A stretch of DNA of 64,000 bases from SKZT01 sp964478625 (GCA_964478625.1 CAYZJH010000007.1:1-64000); one strand, 5' to 3'; positions 25,724 through 35,105 are shown, numbered from the stretch's first letter. Notes: a model not told the origin generated them from the sequence alone. Translations and numbers: made by a program.

Positions 25724-26440
25724 TTATGATTTGGCTGCACAAATTCTGATGAATTTATTTGTTTCAAGTATGCTCCTATACTTAGTAAATCTGTTTGATA
25801 TCAGTTTCAATCCATCAGTGCCTTTTCTAATATCAAGGATCAATTTACCCCCTTCATTGAGGAGATTGTAAACTTTATCAAGGTATGTGCCGATAGGATA
25901 ATGAAACCCCCAGGAGATAAGCGACAAAACCAAATCCATATTGCAATTTGTGTTGATATCATTATGCTCTGTTGCTTCTATTAAATGTACATGGTTTTGG
26001 TCAATCCCGGCATTCACTAGAACAGCCTTCGCTAAATTTAAGGAATTGTAAAATGCTCCTTTTTCCTTATACGAATAATATACATCCTCTGCGACTTCAC
26101 TCTTGTCTAATAGATAAAACTCCATGGTTTTATCGGAATAATGCTCGTTTAGAAAGACATCTATTCCGGCAATCCCGCACCCTATGTCTAGTATTCGCGA
26201 ACATTTATCAGGTAAACAATTTTGAAAAGATTCATATTCGCTTTTCATGTCCCTGAAATATAATTCAATAATTTTTTTAGATCTGATTTTTGCTTCAATT
26301 TCGATCATGAGTTTATAAGTAAGAAATGGAAATATCTTTCGAATATTCCTGGCGGGAATGCTGTTTGCAATGATTTGATATGCTGTCCTTTGCAAAAGAA
26401 TATACTTAACTGCCGAGTCGGGTATTTCATACTTTACCAT
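25724..26440 (-). CDS. Class I SAM-dependent methyltransferase
   Basis: A 238-residue protein with the SAM-binding motif I-L-D-I-G-C-G-I-A-G-I-D near residue 85. The post-I acid is in F-Y-L-L-D-K-S, and a later motif is N-M-D-L-V-L-S-L-I-S-W-G. A mostly helical N-terminal region of about 80 residues precedes the domain and may bind the acceptor. The substrate is unknown. Base composition is more AT-rich than the flanking core genes, consistent with acquisition. No close gene partner is present. Confidence 0.75.
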   Translation of the reverse strand: MVKYEIPDSAVKYILLQRTAYQIIANSIPARNIRKIFPFLTYKLMIEIEAKIRSKKIIELYFRDMKSEYESFQNCLPDKCSRILDIGCGIAGIDVFLNEHYSDKTMEFYLLDKSEVAEDVYYSYKEKGAFYNSLNLAKAVLVNAGIDQNHVHLIEATEHNDINTNCNMDLVLSLISWGFHYPIGTYLDKVYNLLNEGGKLILDIRKGTDGLKLISNRFTKYRSILETNKFIRICAAKS

Positions 26441-27001
26441 TCATAATCCCCTTGTGTGTTGTCGGCTAAAGACTCAGTGTCGGCAAATGGGCTTCCAATG
26501 CTCTGCAAATTTGCTGTTTGTCAATCAAATTGATTAACTTTTTGTGATGCAAATGGTACCTTATTTGTTGTTCTCCTCGCCCAGTCCGAGAAGAAACTGT
26601 CATGGGTATAAGCCAAGTCCGAATTTGACCGCATTTTAAAATATATCCTCGCATTCCACAATCAGGTTTTTCAAACCACGGTGTATTTTTGCTGTTTGGG
26701 GTAAAAGGCTGGAATTGATTCACTCAAGCAAAATCTGGAAAAATCATCGAACCGGAAAAACCGATCCCTTTTTGATTTCCACAACGATGGACTGGAATTC
26801 TGCTCTAAATTATGCTTTACTAAACCTCACTTGTGGTGGTCTATCGGATGAGTTTAATTTTGATGTGGTTTAAATGATAGAAATATGCGGGTTGAAATTT
26901 GCCCGCAATTCAGAGTGTTTGCGGTATTAAAATCCGAAGAGTGTAACTTGAAAAACAGATAATCGACAGCCCATTACCATCAAGCCAATGGAGCCAACTC
27001 A
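26441..27001. other. Intergenic stretch without a supported gene
   Basis: 560 bases between the methyltransferase and manC. A minus-strand ORF at 26466-26723 (85 codons) has no recognisable motif and no ribosome site, and I do not call it a gene. The region probably holds the manC promoter near its right end. Confidence 0.35.
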
Positions 27002-28426
27002 ATGATTCAACCCATTATTCTTTGCGGAGGAAGCGGAACCCGCTTATGGCCTCTGTCGAGGCAGGCATATCCGAAACAGTTTATTAAACTGCACGGAAAC
27101 TCTACCATGCTCCAGGACAGTATTGCCAGGCAAGCCGGGTTAAATGCTTCAGATCCCATTTTTGTCTGTAATGAAGAGCATCGCTTTCTTACAGCCGAGC
27201 AGATCAGATCCAATGGATTCAATCATGCAGGAATTATTCTTGAACCTGAAGCCAGAAACACGGCCCCGGCCATTGCTCTGGCTGCATTGCACAGCGTTGC
27301 CGAAGGTGATGATCCGATCCTCCTGGTGCTTCCTGCTGATCATATCATTAAAGATGTTGAGGCTTATTGCTCGGCAATGCAAAGAGCCGCGAAACAGGCC
27401 CGCAAGGGTGGGCTTCTTACCTTCGGAATTGTTCCTTTGCGGCCTGAAACCGGTTATGGATATATCAAAATGGGACATCAGGCTGATGACGAAGGCATCT
27501 ATCATGTTGAAACTTTTGTCGAAAAACCTGACATTTCGGTTGCGGAAACTTACCTGAAAGGGGGGGGCTATCTCTGGAATTCAGGGATATTCATGTTCCG
27601 TGCCGGGCGATATCTTGAAGAGCTGGAAAAGTTCAGGCCTGATATTTTTAAAGCCTGCACCAAAGCAGTCGCAGGTGCCAAATCAGATCTTGATTTTATT
27701 CGTGTTGATCCCAAGGCCTTTTCAAACTGCCCGGCCGATTCAATAGATTATGCCATAATGGAAAAAACCGACTGCGCTATGGTGGTCAAAATGGAGGCTT
27801 CATGGAGTGATGTCGGATCATGGCAGGCATTGTGGGATATCAACGAAAAGGATCAAAATGGAAATTCCATCAAAGGTGATGTTGTAGTTCACAGCACCCG
27901 AAACAGCCTGATTATGGCTGAAAACAGACTGGTAGCCATCCAGGGAGTCGATAATGCCGTGGTGGTCGAAACCGGTGATGCTGTCTTGGTAACCTCCATG
28001 AATCAGGCACAGGAAATAAAACATCTGGTTGGTATGCTTGAGTCCATGAACCGTCCGGAAACCAAATACCACCGGGAAGTTTACCGGCCGTGGGGAAAAT
28101 ACGACTGTGTAGACTCAGGAAATCGGTTTCAGGTCAAACGGATAACGGTCAAGCCGGGGGCAAAACTCTCGGTACAGATGCACCATCACAGGGCCGAGCA
28201 CTGGGTCGTGGTTTCGGGTTCAGCTAGGGTGCATGTGGGTGACAAGAGTATTTTGCTGACTGAAAATCAATCCACGTATATTCCGCTTGGGGTAACGCAT
28301 AGCCTTGAAAATCCGGGTAAAATACCTCTGAACATTATAGAAGTTCAGACAGGGGCATATCTTGGAGAAGACGACATTGTCCGGTTTGACGATAGATACG
28401 GACGGGTGGATAAGAACTCTTCGTAA
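27002..28426 (+). CDS. manC: Mannose-1-phosphate guanylyltransferase / mannose-6-phosphate isomerase
   Basis: A bifunctional enzyme of 474 residues. The N-terminal nucleotidyltransferase carries L-C-G-G-S-G-T-R-L-W-P-L-S-R and F-V-E-K-P. The C-terminal type II phosphomannose isomerase cupin (about 350-465) carries Q-M-H-H-H-R-A-E-H-W. It makes GDP-mannose for polysaccharides and can interconvert fructose-6-P and mannose-6-P. It forms a loose group with wecB and cysC downstream, which suggests surface polysaccharide synthesis. Confidence 0.94.
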   Translation: MIQPIILCGGSGTRLWPLSRQAYPKQFIKLHGNSTMLQDSIARQAGLNASDPIFVCNEEHRFLTAEQIRSNGFNHAGIILEPEARNTAPAIALAALHSVAEGDDPILLVLPADHIIKDVEAYCSAMQRAAKQARKGGLLTFGIVPLRPETGYGYIKMGHQADDEGIYHVETFVEKPDISVAETYLKGGGYLWNSGIFMFRAGRYLEELEKFRPDIFKACTKAVAGAKSDLDFIRVDPKAFSNCPADSIDYAIMEKTDCAMVVKMEASWSDVGSWQALWDINEKDQNGNSIKGDVVVHSTRNSLIMAENRLVAIQGVDNAVVVETGDAVLVTSMNQAQEIKHLVGMLESMNRPETKYHREVYRPWGKYDCVDSGNRFQVKRITVKPGAKLSVQMHHHRAEHWVVVSGSARVHVGDKSILLTENQSTYIPLGVTHSLENPGKIPLNIIEVQTGAYLGEDDIVRFDDRYGRVDKNSS

Positions 28427-28663
28427 TCTGGTATGGTACCTGAAACCGATCATGATTTGCCGTTAGCTGTAAACGGCAATAGATTCAGTAGAAGGGGCGA
28501 AATAAACCTTAAAAATCGATGGGGTTGAGTAATTTTATTGCAAATCAAAATCCCCTTTCTATTTTAAATTTCTTGAGATTCGGTAATGAAGAGAGTAAAA
28601 AGAATATGGCAACATTTCGAAAAAATTTTCAGCTTGTTTACAAGCTTTACAGTACTAAGTTCT

Positions 28664-28801
28664 CCGTCATGCCGGACGTGATCCGGCATCCAGAAAAACC
28701 GGCTTACTTAATCCACCTGGATTCCGGCTTTCGCCGGAATGACGATATAATATAATCTATAATATTTAATTCCAAGTACTTATGAGAACTTAAGACTGTC
28801 A
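28664..28801 (+). repeat. Composite intergenic repeat copy
   Basis: The palindromic core CCGGAC-GTGATCCGGCATCC, then CGGCTTACTTAATCCACC and GCCGGAATGACG, followed by a tail ATTCCAAGTACTTATGAGAA. It matches 63687-63850 and, inverted, 20767-21298. The rest of the 28427-29003 gap shows no supported gene. Confidence 0.7.
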
Positions 28802-29003
28802 AGTTACAAGGATTGGCTTTAAAATTGCTTGTGAATTTAACCGTTGATATATAAAAACCATCAATATCGATAAATTGAACACAAATTGCAGGTTCAGAAT
28901 ATCAAGACGTGATCCGGAATCCCGCCCGAATACCCCATTGGGTTACAGGCTGGATAACTTGAATATCCAATAACCGATAACAGGCAGCAAGCAACGTTTT
29001 CCC

Positions 29004-30095
29004 ATGAAACTTATAGATCTTATCGCTGGTGCACGTCCCAACTTTATGAAAATCGCACCAATCATTGATGCATTTAAAAAGGCCCAAAGCAAAGGCTCTC
29101 AGCTTCATTACAGGTTGATTCATACCGGTCAGCACTATGACCGGAATATGTCAGGAAGTTTTTTCGAACAACTGGGAATACCCGACCCGGATATCAATTT
29201 AGAAGTCGGTTCGGGGACACAAGCAGAGCAGACCGCTGGGATTATGCTCGGCTACGAAAAGGTTTTGCTGAAGAAAAAAAGCGATTTATGCATAGTCGTG
29301 GGGGATGTCACTTCCACTATGGCCTGTGCCATCACGGCACAGAAACTTCATGTACCTGTGGCTCATGTGGAAGGGGGGATCAGGTCGGGTGATTGGACCA
29401 TGCCCGAAGAAATCAACCGCATGGCCACGGATGCCGTGACTAACTGGTTTTTTACCACCAGTGAATTTGCTAATGAAAACCTTCGCAACAGCGGTGTCAC
29501 CCAAGACCGGATCTTTTTCGTGGGGAACACCATGATCGACACACTGCTTAAAAACCTTTCCCGATTGCAGAAACCACCCGTCTGGGATCATGCGACCCTG
29601 AAAGAAAAGCAATATTTTGTCGTCACCCTTCACCGTCCCAATAATGTCGATGCCGAAAATAAACTTAAGCATCTTCTTGAGTCGATCATCCAGGGAACCC
29701 GTGGTCTTCCCATAGTCTTTCCGGTCCATCCGCGCACGGGTAAAAATCTGGAAAAAATGGGTATCAACAAAAACGGACTCCATACAACGGAGCCTTTAGG
29801 TTATCTGGAATTCAATTTTCTGGTGCAAAAAGCACTGGCGGTGATCACGGATTCGGGGGGTATCACCGAGGAGACGACGGTGATGGGGGTTCCCTGCATA
29901 ACCCTGCGAGACACCACCGAACGGTCCGAAACGGTTACAATCGGCACCAACGAGTTGGTGGGTACCAATCCGGATAATCTGAAGCCTCATTTGGATCGCC
30001 TGTTTGCAGGGCAGTGGAAAAAGGGATCCATTCCACCCCTGTGGGATGGCCGGGCGGCCGAGCGAATTGTAGATTACCTGGAAAATTTGGTCTGA
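29004..30095 (+). CDS. wecB: UDP-N-acetylglucosamine 2-epimerase (non-hydrolysing)
   Basis: A 363-residue GT-B-fold epimerase that converts UDP-GlcNAc to UDP-ManNAc. Typical segments are G-A-R-P-N-F-M-K, H-T-G-Q-H-Y-D, G-D-V-T-S-T, H-V-E-G-G-I-R-S-G and the late D-S-G-G-I-T-E-E. It supplies ManNAc-type sugars for surface polysaccharide. It begins 577 bp after manC, with a repeat between them, so it may have its own promoter. Confidence 0.93.
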   Translation: MKLIDLIAGARPNFMKIAPIIDAFKKAQSKGSQLHYRLIHTGQHYDRNMSGSFFEQLGIPDPDINLEVGSGTQAEQTAGIMLGYEKVLLKKKSDLCIVVGDVTSTMACAITAQKLHVPVAHVEGGIRSGDWTMPEEINRMATDAVTNWFFTTSEFANENLRNSGVTQDRIFFVGNTMIDTLLKNLSRLQKPPVWDHATLKEKQYFVVTLHRPNNVDAENKLKHLLESIIQGTRGLPIVFPVHPRTGKNLEKMGINKNGLHTTEPLGYLEFNFLVQKALAVITDSGGITEETTVMGVPCITLRDTTERSETVTIGTNELVGTNPDNLKPHLDRLFAGQWKKGSIPPLWDGRAAERIVDYLENLV

Positions 30096-30198
30096 TCGTA
30101 ATCATGATCAAGGGGCATTGAAAAATAGGTGCAATGAAATGGCTTTAGGCTAAATCATTCGATACATTGAACTTGTGACAGGAAATAACAGAGATAGC

Positions 30199-30843
30199 AT
30201 GAATTCCGATAATACCTCAATACTACCCGAAGGTTCCAACTTTTATCCGTTCCACTCCAACATTCTGTGTTCGGATCGTCATCTATTGAACGGTCATCGA
30301 AGTGCCCTGATGTGGTTCACCGGTCTTTCAGGCAGCGGAAAATCCACCTTGGCTCATGCATTGGAAGAGCGTCTTTACCGATTAGGGGTGAGAAGTTACG
30401 TACTTGACGGCGACAATATTCGTTGCGGGCTCAATAAAGATCTCGGACTTTCCCCTGAAGACCGCAAGGAAAATATCCGCCGCATTGCCGAAGTGGCCAA
30501 ACTCATGGTGGATGCCGGTATTCTGGTTTTTGCCGCATTCATCGCTCCATATCGGGAGAGTCGGGAATTTATTCGTCAATTGATGGCCGAAGTTCCTTAC
30601 TATGAGTGCTATGTCAAATGCGCCATTGAAACCTGTGAGTCCAGAGACCCCAAAGGCCTTTATAAAAAAGCCAGGGCAGGTGAAATTACCAACATGACCG
30701 GAATCTCGGCACCCTATGAAATACCGGAATCTTCCGATCTGGTTGTTGAAACGGACCAATATGCATTAGATGAATGCGTAGATCGCCTGATTCGATTTCT
30801 GATTAAAGAAAAAATCATTGTTTTTAGAAATTCCATGGTCTAG
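30199..30843 (+). CDS. cysC: Adenylylsulfate kinase
   Basis: An APS kinase of about 214 residues that makes PAPS from APS and ATP. Walker A is G-L-S-G-S-G-K-S-T, then D-G-D-N-I-R, the conserved E-D-R-x-E-N-I-R-R and F-I-A-P-Y-R. K-A-R-A-G-E-I lies near the end. PAPS is the sulfate donor for sulfation. Next to manC and wecB, sulfated polysaccharide is a more natural role than assimilation. The ATG at 30199 is favoured over a GTG at 30175, because the extra residues add nothing to the fold. Confidence 0.92.
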   Translation: MNSDNTSILPEGSNFYPFHSNILCSDRHLLNGHRSALMWFTGLSGSGKSTLAHALEERLYRLGVRSYVLDGDNIRCGLNKDLGLSPEDRKENIRRIAEVAKLMVDAGILVFAAFIAPYRESREFIRQLMAEVPYYECYVKCAIETCESRDPKGLYKKARAGEITNMTGISAPYEIPESSDLVVETDQYALDECVDRLIRFLIKEKIIVFRNSMV

Positions 30844-31076
30844 AAAGTCAATTCATTCCGAAAAAAACACTTTGTAATTTTCATAAGGTTTTCGACAGTA
30901 AACATATTACCCCAAAAGACTGCCCGGGGGATGCTTTTGAAAAGTTGATTTTCTTGTCCTTTCAAAAATAATTTCAATCTCCAAATCTATGCCAATATGA
31001 TGTGTTTGGTTGTGATAATGGGTTTCGTCTTAAATGATGAGCCGGGGAACGAACGGTTATTTCAGGAGACGTAAGC

Positions 31077-31604
31077 ATGAGAAAAACCCAATGGATTGTA
31101 ATTACGGGCGCACCGTGTTCAGGAAAAACGTCCGTTATTTCACTTCTTGAAAATCGGGGGTATCGGGTAGTGCATGAAACTGCAAGAGCTTATATTGATG
31201 AGCTGTTAAAATCCGGAAAAAACCTTCATGCAATAAAATCAGATCCGCTTTCTTTTGAAAGGACCATTCTTTACCGAAAACTGGCGATCGAATCCAAGCT
31301 TTGCGAAGATGAAACCATTTTTTTCGACCGCGGTCTGCCCGACAGTATCGCCTATTACAAGTTAGCTGGTCTTGATTTTTCAGAGCCTTTGGAAAAAAGC
31401 CGGGAAATTTGGTATCGAAAAGTGTTCCATTTTCAAAAACTTCCGTTTGAAAAAGATGATGTGAGAGCTGAAGACAAGCAGATGACTGAAGATCTCGACA
31501 GGCTGTTAACAGAGAGTTATAAAATGCTTGGATATTCGGTGGTTCATGTTCCTTTGATGACGGCTGAGCAACGGGTTGATTTTATTTTACACCTGGTTCC
31601 ATAA
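31077..31604 (+). CDS. AAA_28-type P-loop NTPase
   Basis: A 175-residue kinase-like NTPase with Walker A G-A-P-C-S-G-K-T-S (about 11-19). Next are H-E-T-A-R-A-Y-I, F-F-D-R-G-L-P-D (Walker B-like) and a lid region rich in charged residues. This is the AAA_28 family, whose substrates are mostly unknown. The 3' end overlaps that of the convergent pseudouridine synthase gene by 23 bp. Confidence 0.8.
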   Translation: MRKTQWIVITGAPCSGKTSVISLLENRGYRVVHETARAYIDELLKSGKNLHAIKSDPLSFERTILYRKLAIESKLCEDETIFFDRGLPDSIAYYKLAGLDFSEPLEKSREIWYRKVFHFQKLPFEKDDVRAEDKQMTEDLDRLLTESYKMLGYSVVHVPLMTAEQRVDFILHLVP

Positions 31605-32280
31605 GCTGTTTTATTTCAAGTTCATTAAGGTATCGCCATTTGCCTTCGGAAAGTTTGCCTAGCCGAATGTTGGCAACCCGTATCCGTTTTAAATCGATCA
31701 CACGGTTTCCAACCTTTTGAACCATCCGGCGAATCTGGCGGTTTCGTCCCTCCCGGAGGATAATTTTAAAACGGGTGGCCGAAATTTTTTTAATACGGGT
31801 GGGGCGGGTTTTGGTTCCCAGTATGGTAAGTCCTTTTTCAAGAGACTTCAAAGCTCCCGTCGGGATTGGTTGGGCCACGGTCACCAGGTATTCTTTTTCA
31901 TGGTCAAAGGATGGATGGGTCAGTTTTAAATGCATTTTTCCGTCGTTTGTCAGAAGCAAAAGCCCCGTCGAATCCTTGTCAAGACGTCCTACCGGATAAA
32001 TCCTCTGGGGAATGTCGATCAGATCCAGAACGATTTTTTCTCCAGGATGGCTGCAGCTTGTCACAAATCCTTTGGGTTTGTTCAGGGCAATATAGACAAG
32101 ATTTTCCTCCGGATAAACAGGGGTTCCATCCACCGTGACCTTGTCTTTTTCAGGATCGATTTTAGTGCCGAGCTGAGTGACGGTCTGACCGTTGACCGTG
32201 ACCTTACCGCTTAAAATAAGCTCTTCGGCGTGCCGCCGGGAACAATATCCGGCCTGGGAAATATATTTTTGAAGGCGCAT
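31582..32280 (-). CDS. RsuA/RluB-family rRNA pseudouridine synthase
   Basis: A 232-residue enzyme with an N-terminal S4 RNA-binding domain (1-60, R-L-Q-K-Y-I-S-Q-A-G-Y-C-S-R-R). The synthase domain carries the catalytic motif G-R-L-D-K-D-S-T-G-L-L-L-L. The C-terminal G-R-N-R-Q-I-R-R-M signature is typical. It converts a uridine of rRNA to pseudouridine. RluB versus RsuA cannot be decided. It starts 3 bases after the argJ stop, so the two are one operon. Confidence 0.9.
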   Translation of the reverse strand: MRLQKYISQAGYCSRRHAEELILSGKVTVNGQTVTQLGTKIDPEKDKVTVDGTPVYPEENLVYIALNKPKGFVTSCSHPGEKIVLDLIDIPQRIYPVGRLDKDSTGLLLLTNDGKMHLKLTHPSFDHEKEYLVTVAQPIPTGALKSLEKGLTILGTKTRPTRIKKISATRFKIILREGRNRQIRRMVQKVGNRVIDLKRIRVANIRLGKLSEGKWRYLNELEIKQLMEPGVK

Positions 32281-32283
32281 TGC

Positions 32284-33468
32284 TCAGGAGCGATAGTCCG
32301 CATTGATCTTTACATAATCATAAGAAAAATCACAGGTGTACATGGTGGCTTTTCCGGTTCCGATTTGAAGATCCACACGGATGGCGTATTCTGGTTTTTT
32401 CATGACGGATGTGGCTTGTCTTTCAGCTTCAGGACCGCATCCCATCCCGTTTTGGCACATCAACACCTCATTGAAAAAAATGTTGATCCGATCGGGCTCC
32501 AGATAAACCCCCGCCCGCCCGGCAGCCGCAAGAATTCGGCCCCAGTTGGCATCCTCTCCAAAAAAGGCGGTCTTTACAAGGTTGGAATTTCCAATGGTGC
32601 CGGCGACAGCATGGGCGTCTTCATCGGAAAGGGCTCCGGTAACATTGATTTCCACAAGCTTTGTGGCACCTTCTCCATCTTTGACCATCAACTTGGCCAG
32701 GTATAACAGCACATCATCGAGCACCCGCTGAAAGGATGCCTTATGGACAGAGTTTTCGATAGCAACACCTGAAAGGCCGTTAGCAAGAATCAGGGCAGTG
32801 TCGTTGGTGCTGGTATCTCCATCGATGGTGATCCGGTTGAAAGACCTTTCACAGGCCATGTAAAGAGCATAGGAAAGATATTCGGGGTCTGCATCGATAT
32901 CCGTGCATACAAAACAAAGCATGGTGGCCATATCCGGACGAATCATCCCCGCACCTTTGGCCACGGCTGTAACCGTGAATGTTTTGCTGTTGATTCTCCC
33001 CTGTTTGCTGACCAGTTTCGGCACGGTATCGGTGGTCATCATGGCTAGAGCGATGTCAGAAAAACCACCGGGATCCAGACTGTTGACAAGTCCCGGAATA
33101 GCGGCAATGATTCTGTCCATGGGCATGGGGGCGCCGATAACGCCGGTTGAAGCCACAAGCACCTGATCGGGTGTAATGCCGAGACCTTCAGCCACTGTTT
33201 GTCCCATCGCCCTGGCATCTTCCATGCCCTGATTTCCGGTACAGCAATTGGCATTTCCGCTGTTGACAATAATGGCACGGGCCTGTCCGGACTGGATGAG
33301 TTTACGGTCCAACAAAACCGGTGCCGCCTGAACCAGATTACGGGTAAATACGCCTCCGGCCTTGGCCGGGACCTCAGAAAAAATCAGCCCGAGATCTCTT
33401 ATCCCTTGCTTTTTGATGTTCGCTTCCACCCCTGCTGCCTGGAAACCTGGGCAAAAGATTTTTTCCAT
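32284..33468 (-). CDS. argJ: Bifunctional ornithine/glutamate N-acetyltransferase
   Basis: 394 residues. ArgJ transfers the acetyl group of N-acetylornithine to glutamate, and in many bacteria also uses acetyl-CoA, in the cyclic arginine pathway. The self-cleavage and nucleophile site is K-G-A-G-M-I-R-P-D-M-A-T-M-L, with Thr as nucleophile. G-G-V-F-T-R-N and S-G-N-A-N-C-C-T-G are further signatures. No other arg gene lies nearby. Confidence 0.94.
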   Translation of the reverse strand: MEKIFCPGFQAAGVEANIKKQGIRDLGLIFSEVPAKAGGVFTRNLVQAAPVLLDRKLIQSGQARAIIVNSGNANCCTGNQGMEDARAMGQTVAEGLGITPDQVLVASTGVIGAPMPMDRIIAAIPGLVNSLDPGGFSDIALAMMTTDTVPKLVSKQGRINSKTFTVTAVAKGAGMIRPDMATMLCFVCTDIDADPEYLSYALYMACERSFNRITIDGDTSTNDTALILANGLSGVAIENSVHKASFQRVLDDVLLYLAKLMVKDGEGATKLVEINVTGALSDEDAHAVAGTIGNSNLVKTAFFGEDANWGRILAAAGRAGVYLEPDRINIFFNEVLMCQNGMGCGPEAERQATSVMKKPEYAIRVDLQIGTGKATMYTCDFSYDYVKINADYRS

Positions 33469-33912
33469 TTGTGCTAACCTGTTGAATTGTTGATGTTCAA
33501 ATCAGGGAGCAACAGTCAGATACGGCACTTCGAAAAAGCTCCCCAATGACAATCATTGCTAAATTTTATGAGAAATAAAGCACCATCTGATTTAATCTGT
33601 TAAGAAATTTCATTTGACAGATAATATCAACCTTGTCAATCGTGTAAATCTTTTAAGAAAGGAAATTTTTTCCCATTATCCCCGCAAATCAACTTACAAC
33701 GGGGTGTCGACAGAACAAAAAATTTTCTTTAGAAAAGGAATGAAATCCATAGGATCAAAAAATCCGGAACAATCAAAAAAGAGAAAAATCGTCAACCAAT
33801 ATATTCCCCGATGATTTGCATTGTTTGACATCATCTGAGTTTTTACATAGTATCTTAAAACTTTTCTTATGAACCGGGTTTTTTCCGGATAAATTACATT
33901 GATGAGGCATTG
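33469..33912. other. Intergenic region between argJ and the selenoprotein gene
   Basis: 444 bases. A 66-codon reading at 33614-33814 begins with TTG and encodes a basic peptide ending N-Q-Y-I-P-R without known motifs, so it is left uncalled. The region should contain the argJ promoter (leftward) and that of the small gene at 33913. Confidence 0.35.
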
Positions 33913-34095
33913 ATGGAAAAAAATACGACCAAATGCGAAAAATGCGGGGGATCCTTGTTTCTTAAAAAAACATGACGGAGAGTCACCCTGTGCTGCAGGT
34001 CCTGCAGGCATGAATACCCGCTGGAACATTTTAAAAATCTAATGGACGATGAATTCGAAAATTTATTGGCCGGCGTGCGATGTGACCGCTTTTAA
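33913..34095 (+). CDS. Small dual-CxxC zinc-ribbon selenoprotein (in-frame UGA)
   Basis: A 60-residue reading frame interrupted only by TGA at 33973-33975 (codon 21). Before it lies C-E-K-C-G-G (8-13). After it come C-C-R-S-C at 27-31, with a conserved-looking tail D-D-E-F-E-N ... R-C-D-R-F. The two CxxC pairs on both sides of the TGA belong to one zinc ribbon, so the frame was built to be read through. A GAGG ribosome site sits 5 bases before the ATG. A hairpin like the E. coli fdhF SECIS follows the TGA. This fits the dual-CXXC small (seleno)protein family that I recall from anaerobic proteobacteria. A pseudogene is the alternative. Confidence 0.78.
33976..34012 (+). promoter_or_regulatory. 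SECIS-like hairpin
   Basis: CTGC (33993-33996) pairs with GCAG (34004-34007) around the apical loop AGGTCCT, with 17 bases between the TGA and the stem. In E. coli fdhF the SECIS presents GC-AGGUCU-GC at a similar distance after UGA, the loop bound by SelB. The match of loop and spacing is the main evidence. Confidence 0.65.
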
Positions 34096-34154
34096 TTGGA
34101 TAAACGTTGCGGCTATCCAAGAATAGGGTAATTTAATTAAAATTTATTAACCAT

Positions 34155-34179
34155 GGATTCCGGATGTTGCCGGAATGAC
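34155..34179 (+). repeat. Short palindromic repeat unit
   Basis: GGATTCCGGATGTTGCCGGA followed by ATGAC is a minimal copy of the GGATTCCGG...CCGGAATGAC module of the composite repeats elsewhere in the window, just upstream of the AEC transporter gene. Confidence 0.5.
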
Positions 34180-34190
34180 TTGTTGAATCA

Positions 34191-35105
34191 ATGGTCTTAG
34201 ACAGCCTGTTTCCGGTTTTTGCTCTTCTGTTGGTGGGCAACCTCATGAAACGTTATCAATTGAGTAATGAGGCCTTTTTGAAAACCTCGGACCGGTTGGT
34301 CTACTTTATTTTTTTCCCAACCATGCTTTTCTGGAAAATCGGCAGTGCTCCATCAGTGTCTGCCGCGGATGCAAGGCTATGTCTGGCAGCTTTGGCCGCC
34401 CTATTTGTCATATATGCTTTGAGTTGTTTGGCAATCCGAATATTTCATGTCACACCCTTTCAGGCCGGTTCTTTTTCACAAAGTTGCTATCGGTTCAACA
34501 CCTATATTGGTGTGGCTGTTGTGATGAATGCTCTTGGAAGTGACGGGGTGAGACTTTTCGGAATTGTAATCGGGTTTTTGATCCCTGTGATCAATGTGCT
34601 GGCCGTATCCACCCTCATTTGGTTTTCAGGAAAAAATTTCACTCCGAGGGAACGCTTTCGGATTACCATGAAAGCAATTATTTCCAACCCTCTGATTCTG
34701 GCTTGTATTGCCGGAATCATTTACGCTAATTTTATTAATTTTTTTCCCATGTTTTTGGAAAATTCCTTTCAGCTGATGAGTTATGCGACACTTCCACTCG
34801 CCCTTTTTTCCATCGGCGGGGTTCTCACACCGGACAACCTTAAAGGGAATTTTAGAGTGGCTTTCCTGGCATCGGTGATCAGACTGATGATATTTCCAAT
34901 CATAGGCTATTTATTTTTAAGATGGTTTCATGTGACCGGTCTGGCTTTTAAAATTGGAATGATTTTTTTCACGCTTCCCACATCATCGGCCATCTATGTG
35001 CTATCCTCACAACTCAACAGTGATACGGAACTGGCATCGGCATCCATTGTGCTGTCAACTCTTCTGTCCTTTATTTCCCTTTCAGCCGTGTTGATCATGA
35101 TATAA
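34191..35105 (+). CDS. AEC-family membrane transporter
   Basis: A 304-residue protein of the auxin efflux carrier (AEC) family with about ten hydrophobic helices arranged as two repeats of five. Family segments are the early P-T-M-L-F-W-K and the middle R-F-N-T-Y-I-G. Members export small organic acids such as malate. The ATG at 34191 lacks a clear Shine-Dalgarno. truA begins 16 bp after the stop. Confidence 0.85.
   Translation: MVLDSLFPVFALLLVGNLMKRYQLSNEAFLKTSDRLVYFIFFPTMLFWKIGSAPSVSAADARLCLAALAALFVIYALSCLAIRIFHVTPFQAGSFSQSCYRFNTYIGVAVVMNALGSDGVRLFGIVIGFLIPVINVLAVSTLIWFSGKNFTPRERFRITMKAIISNPLILACIAGIIYANFINFFPMFLENSFQLMSYATLPLALFSIGGVLTPDNLKGNFRVAFLASVIRLMIFPIIGYLFLRWFHVTGLAFKIGMIFFTLPTSSAIYVLSSQLNSDTELASASIVLSTLLSFISLSAVLIMI

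Noticed and set aside
26466..26723. 85-codon minus-strand ORF
   Set aside because: No Shine-Dalgarno, no motif and unusual composition; likely chance.
28519..28755. 78-codon ORF over the repeat at 28.7 kb
   Set aside because: It translates the palindromic repeat and lacks conserved features.
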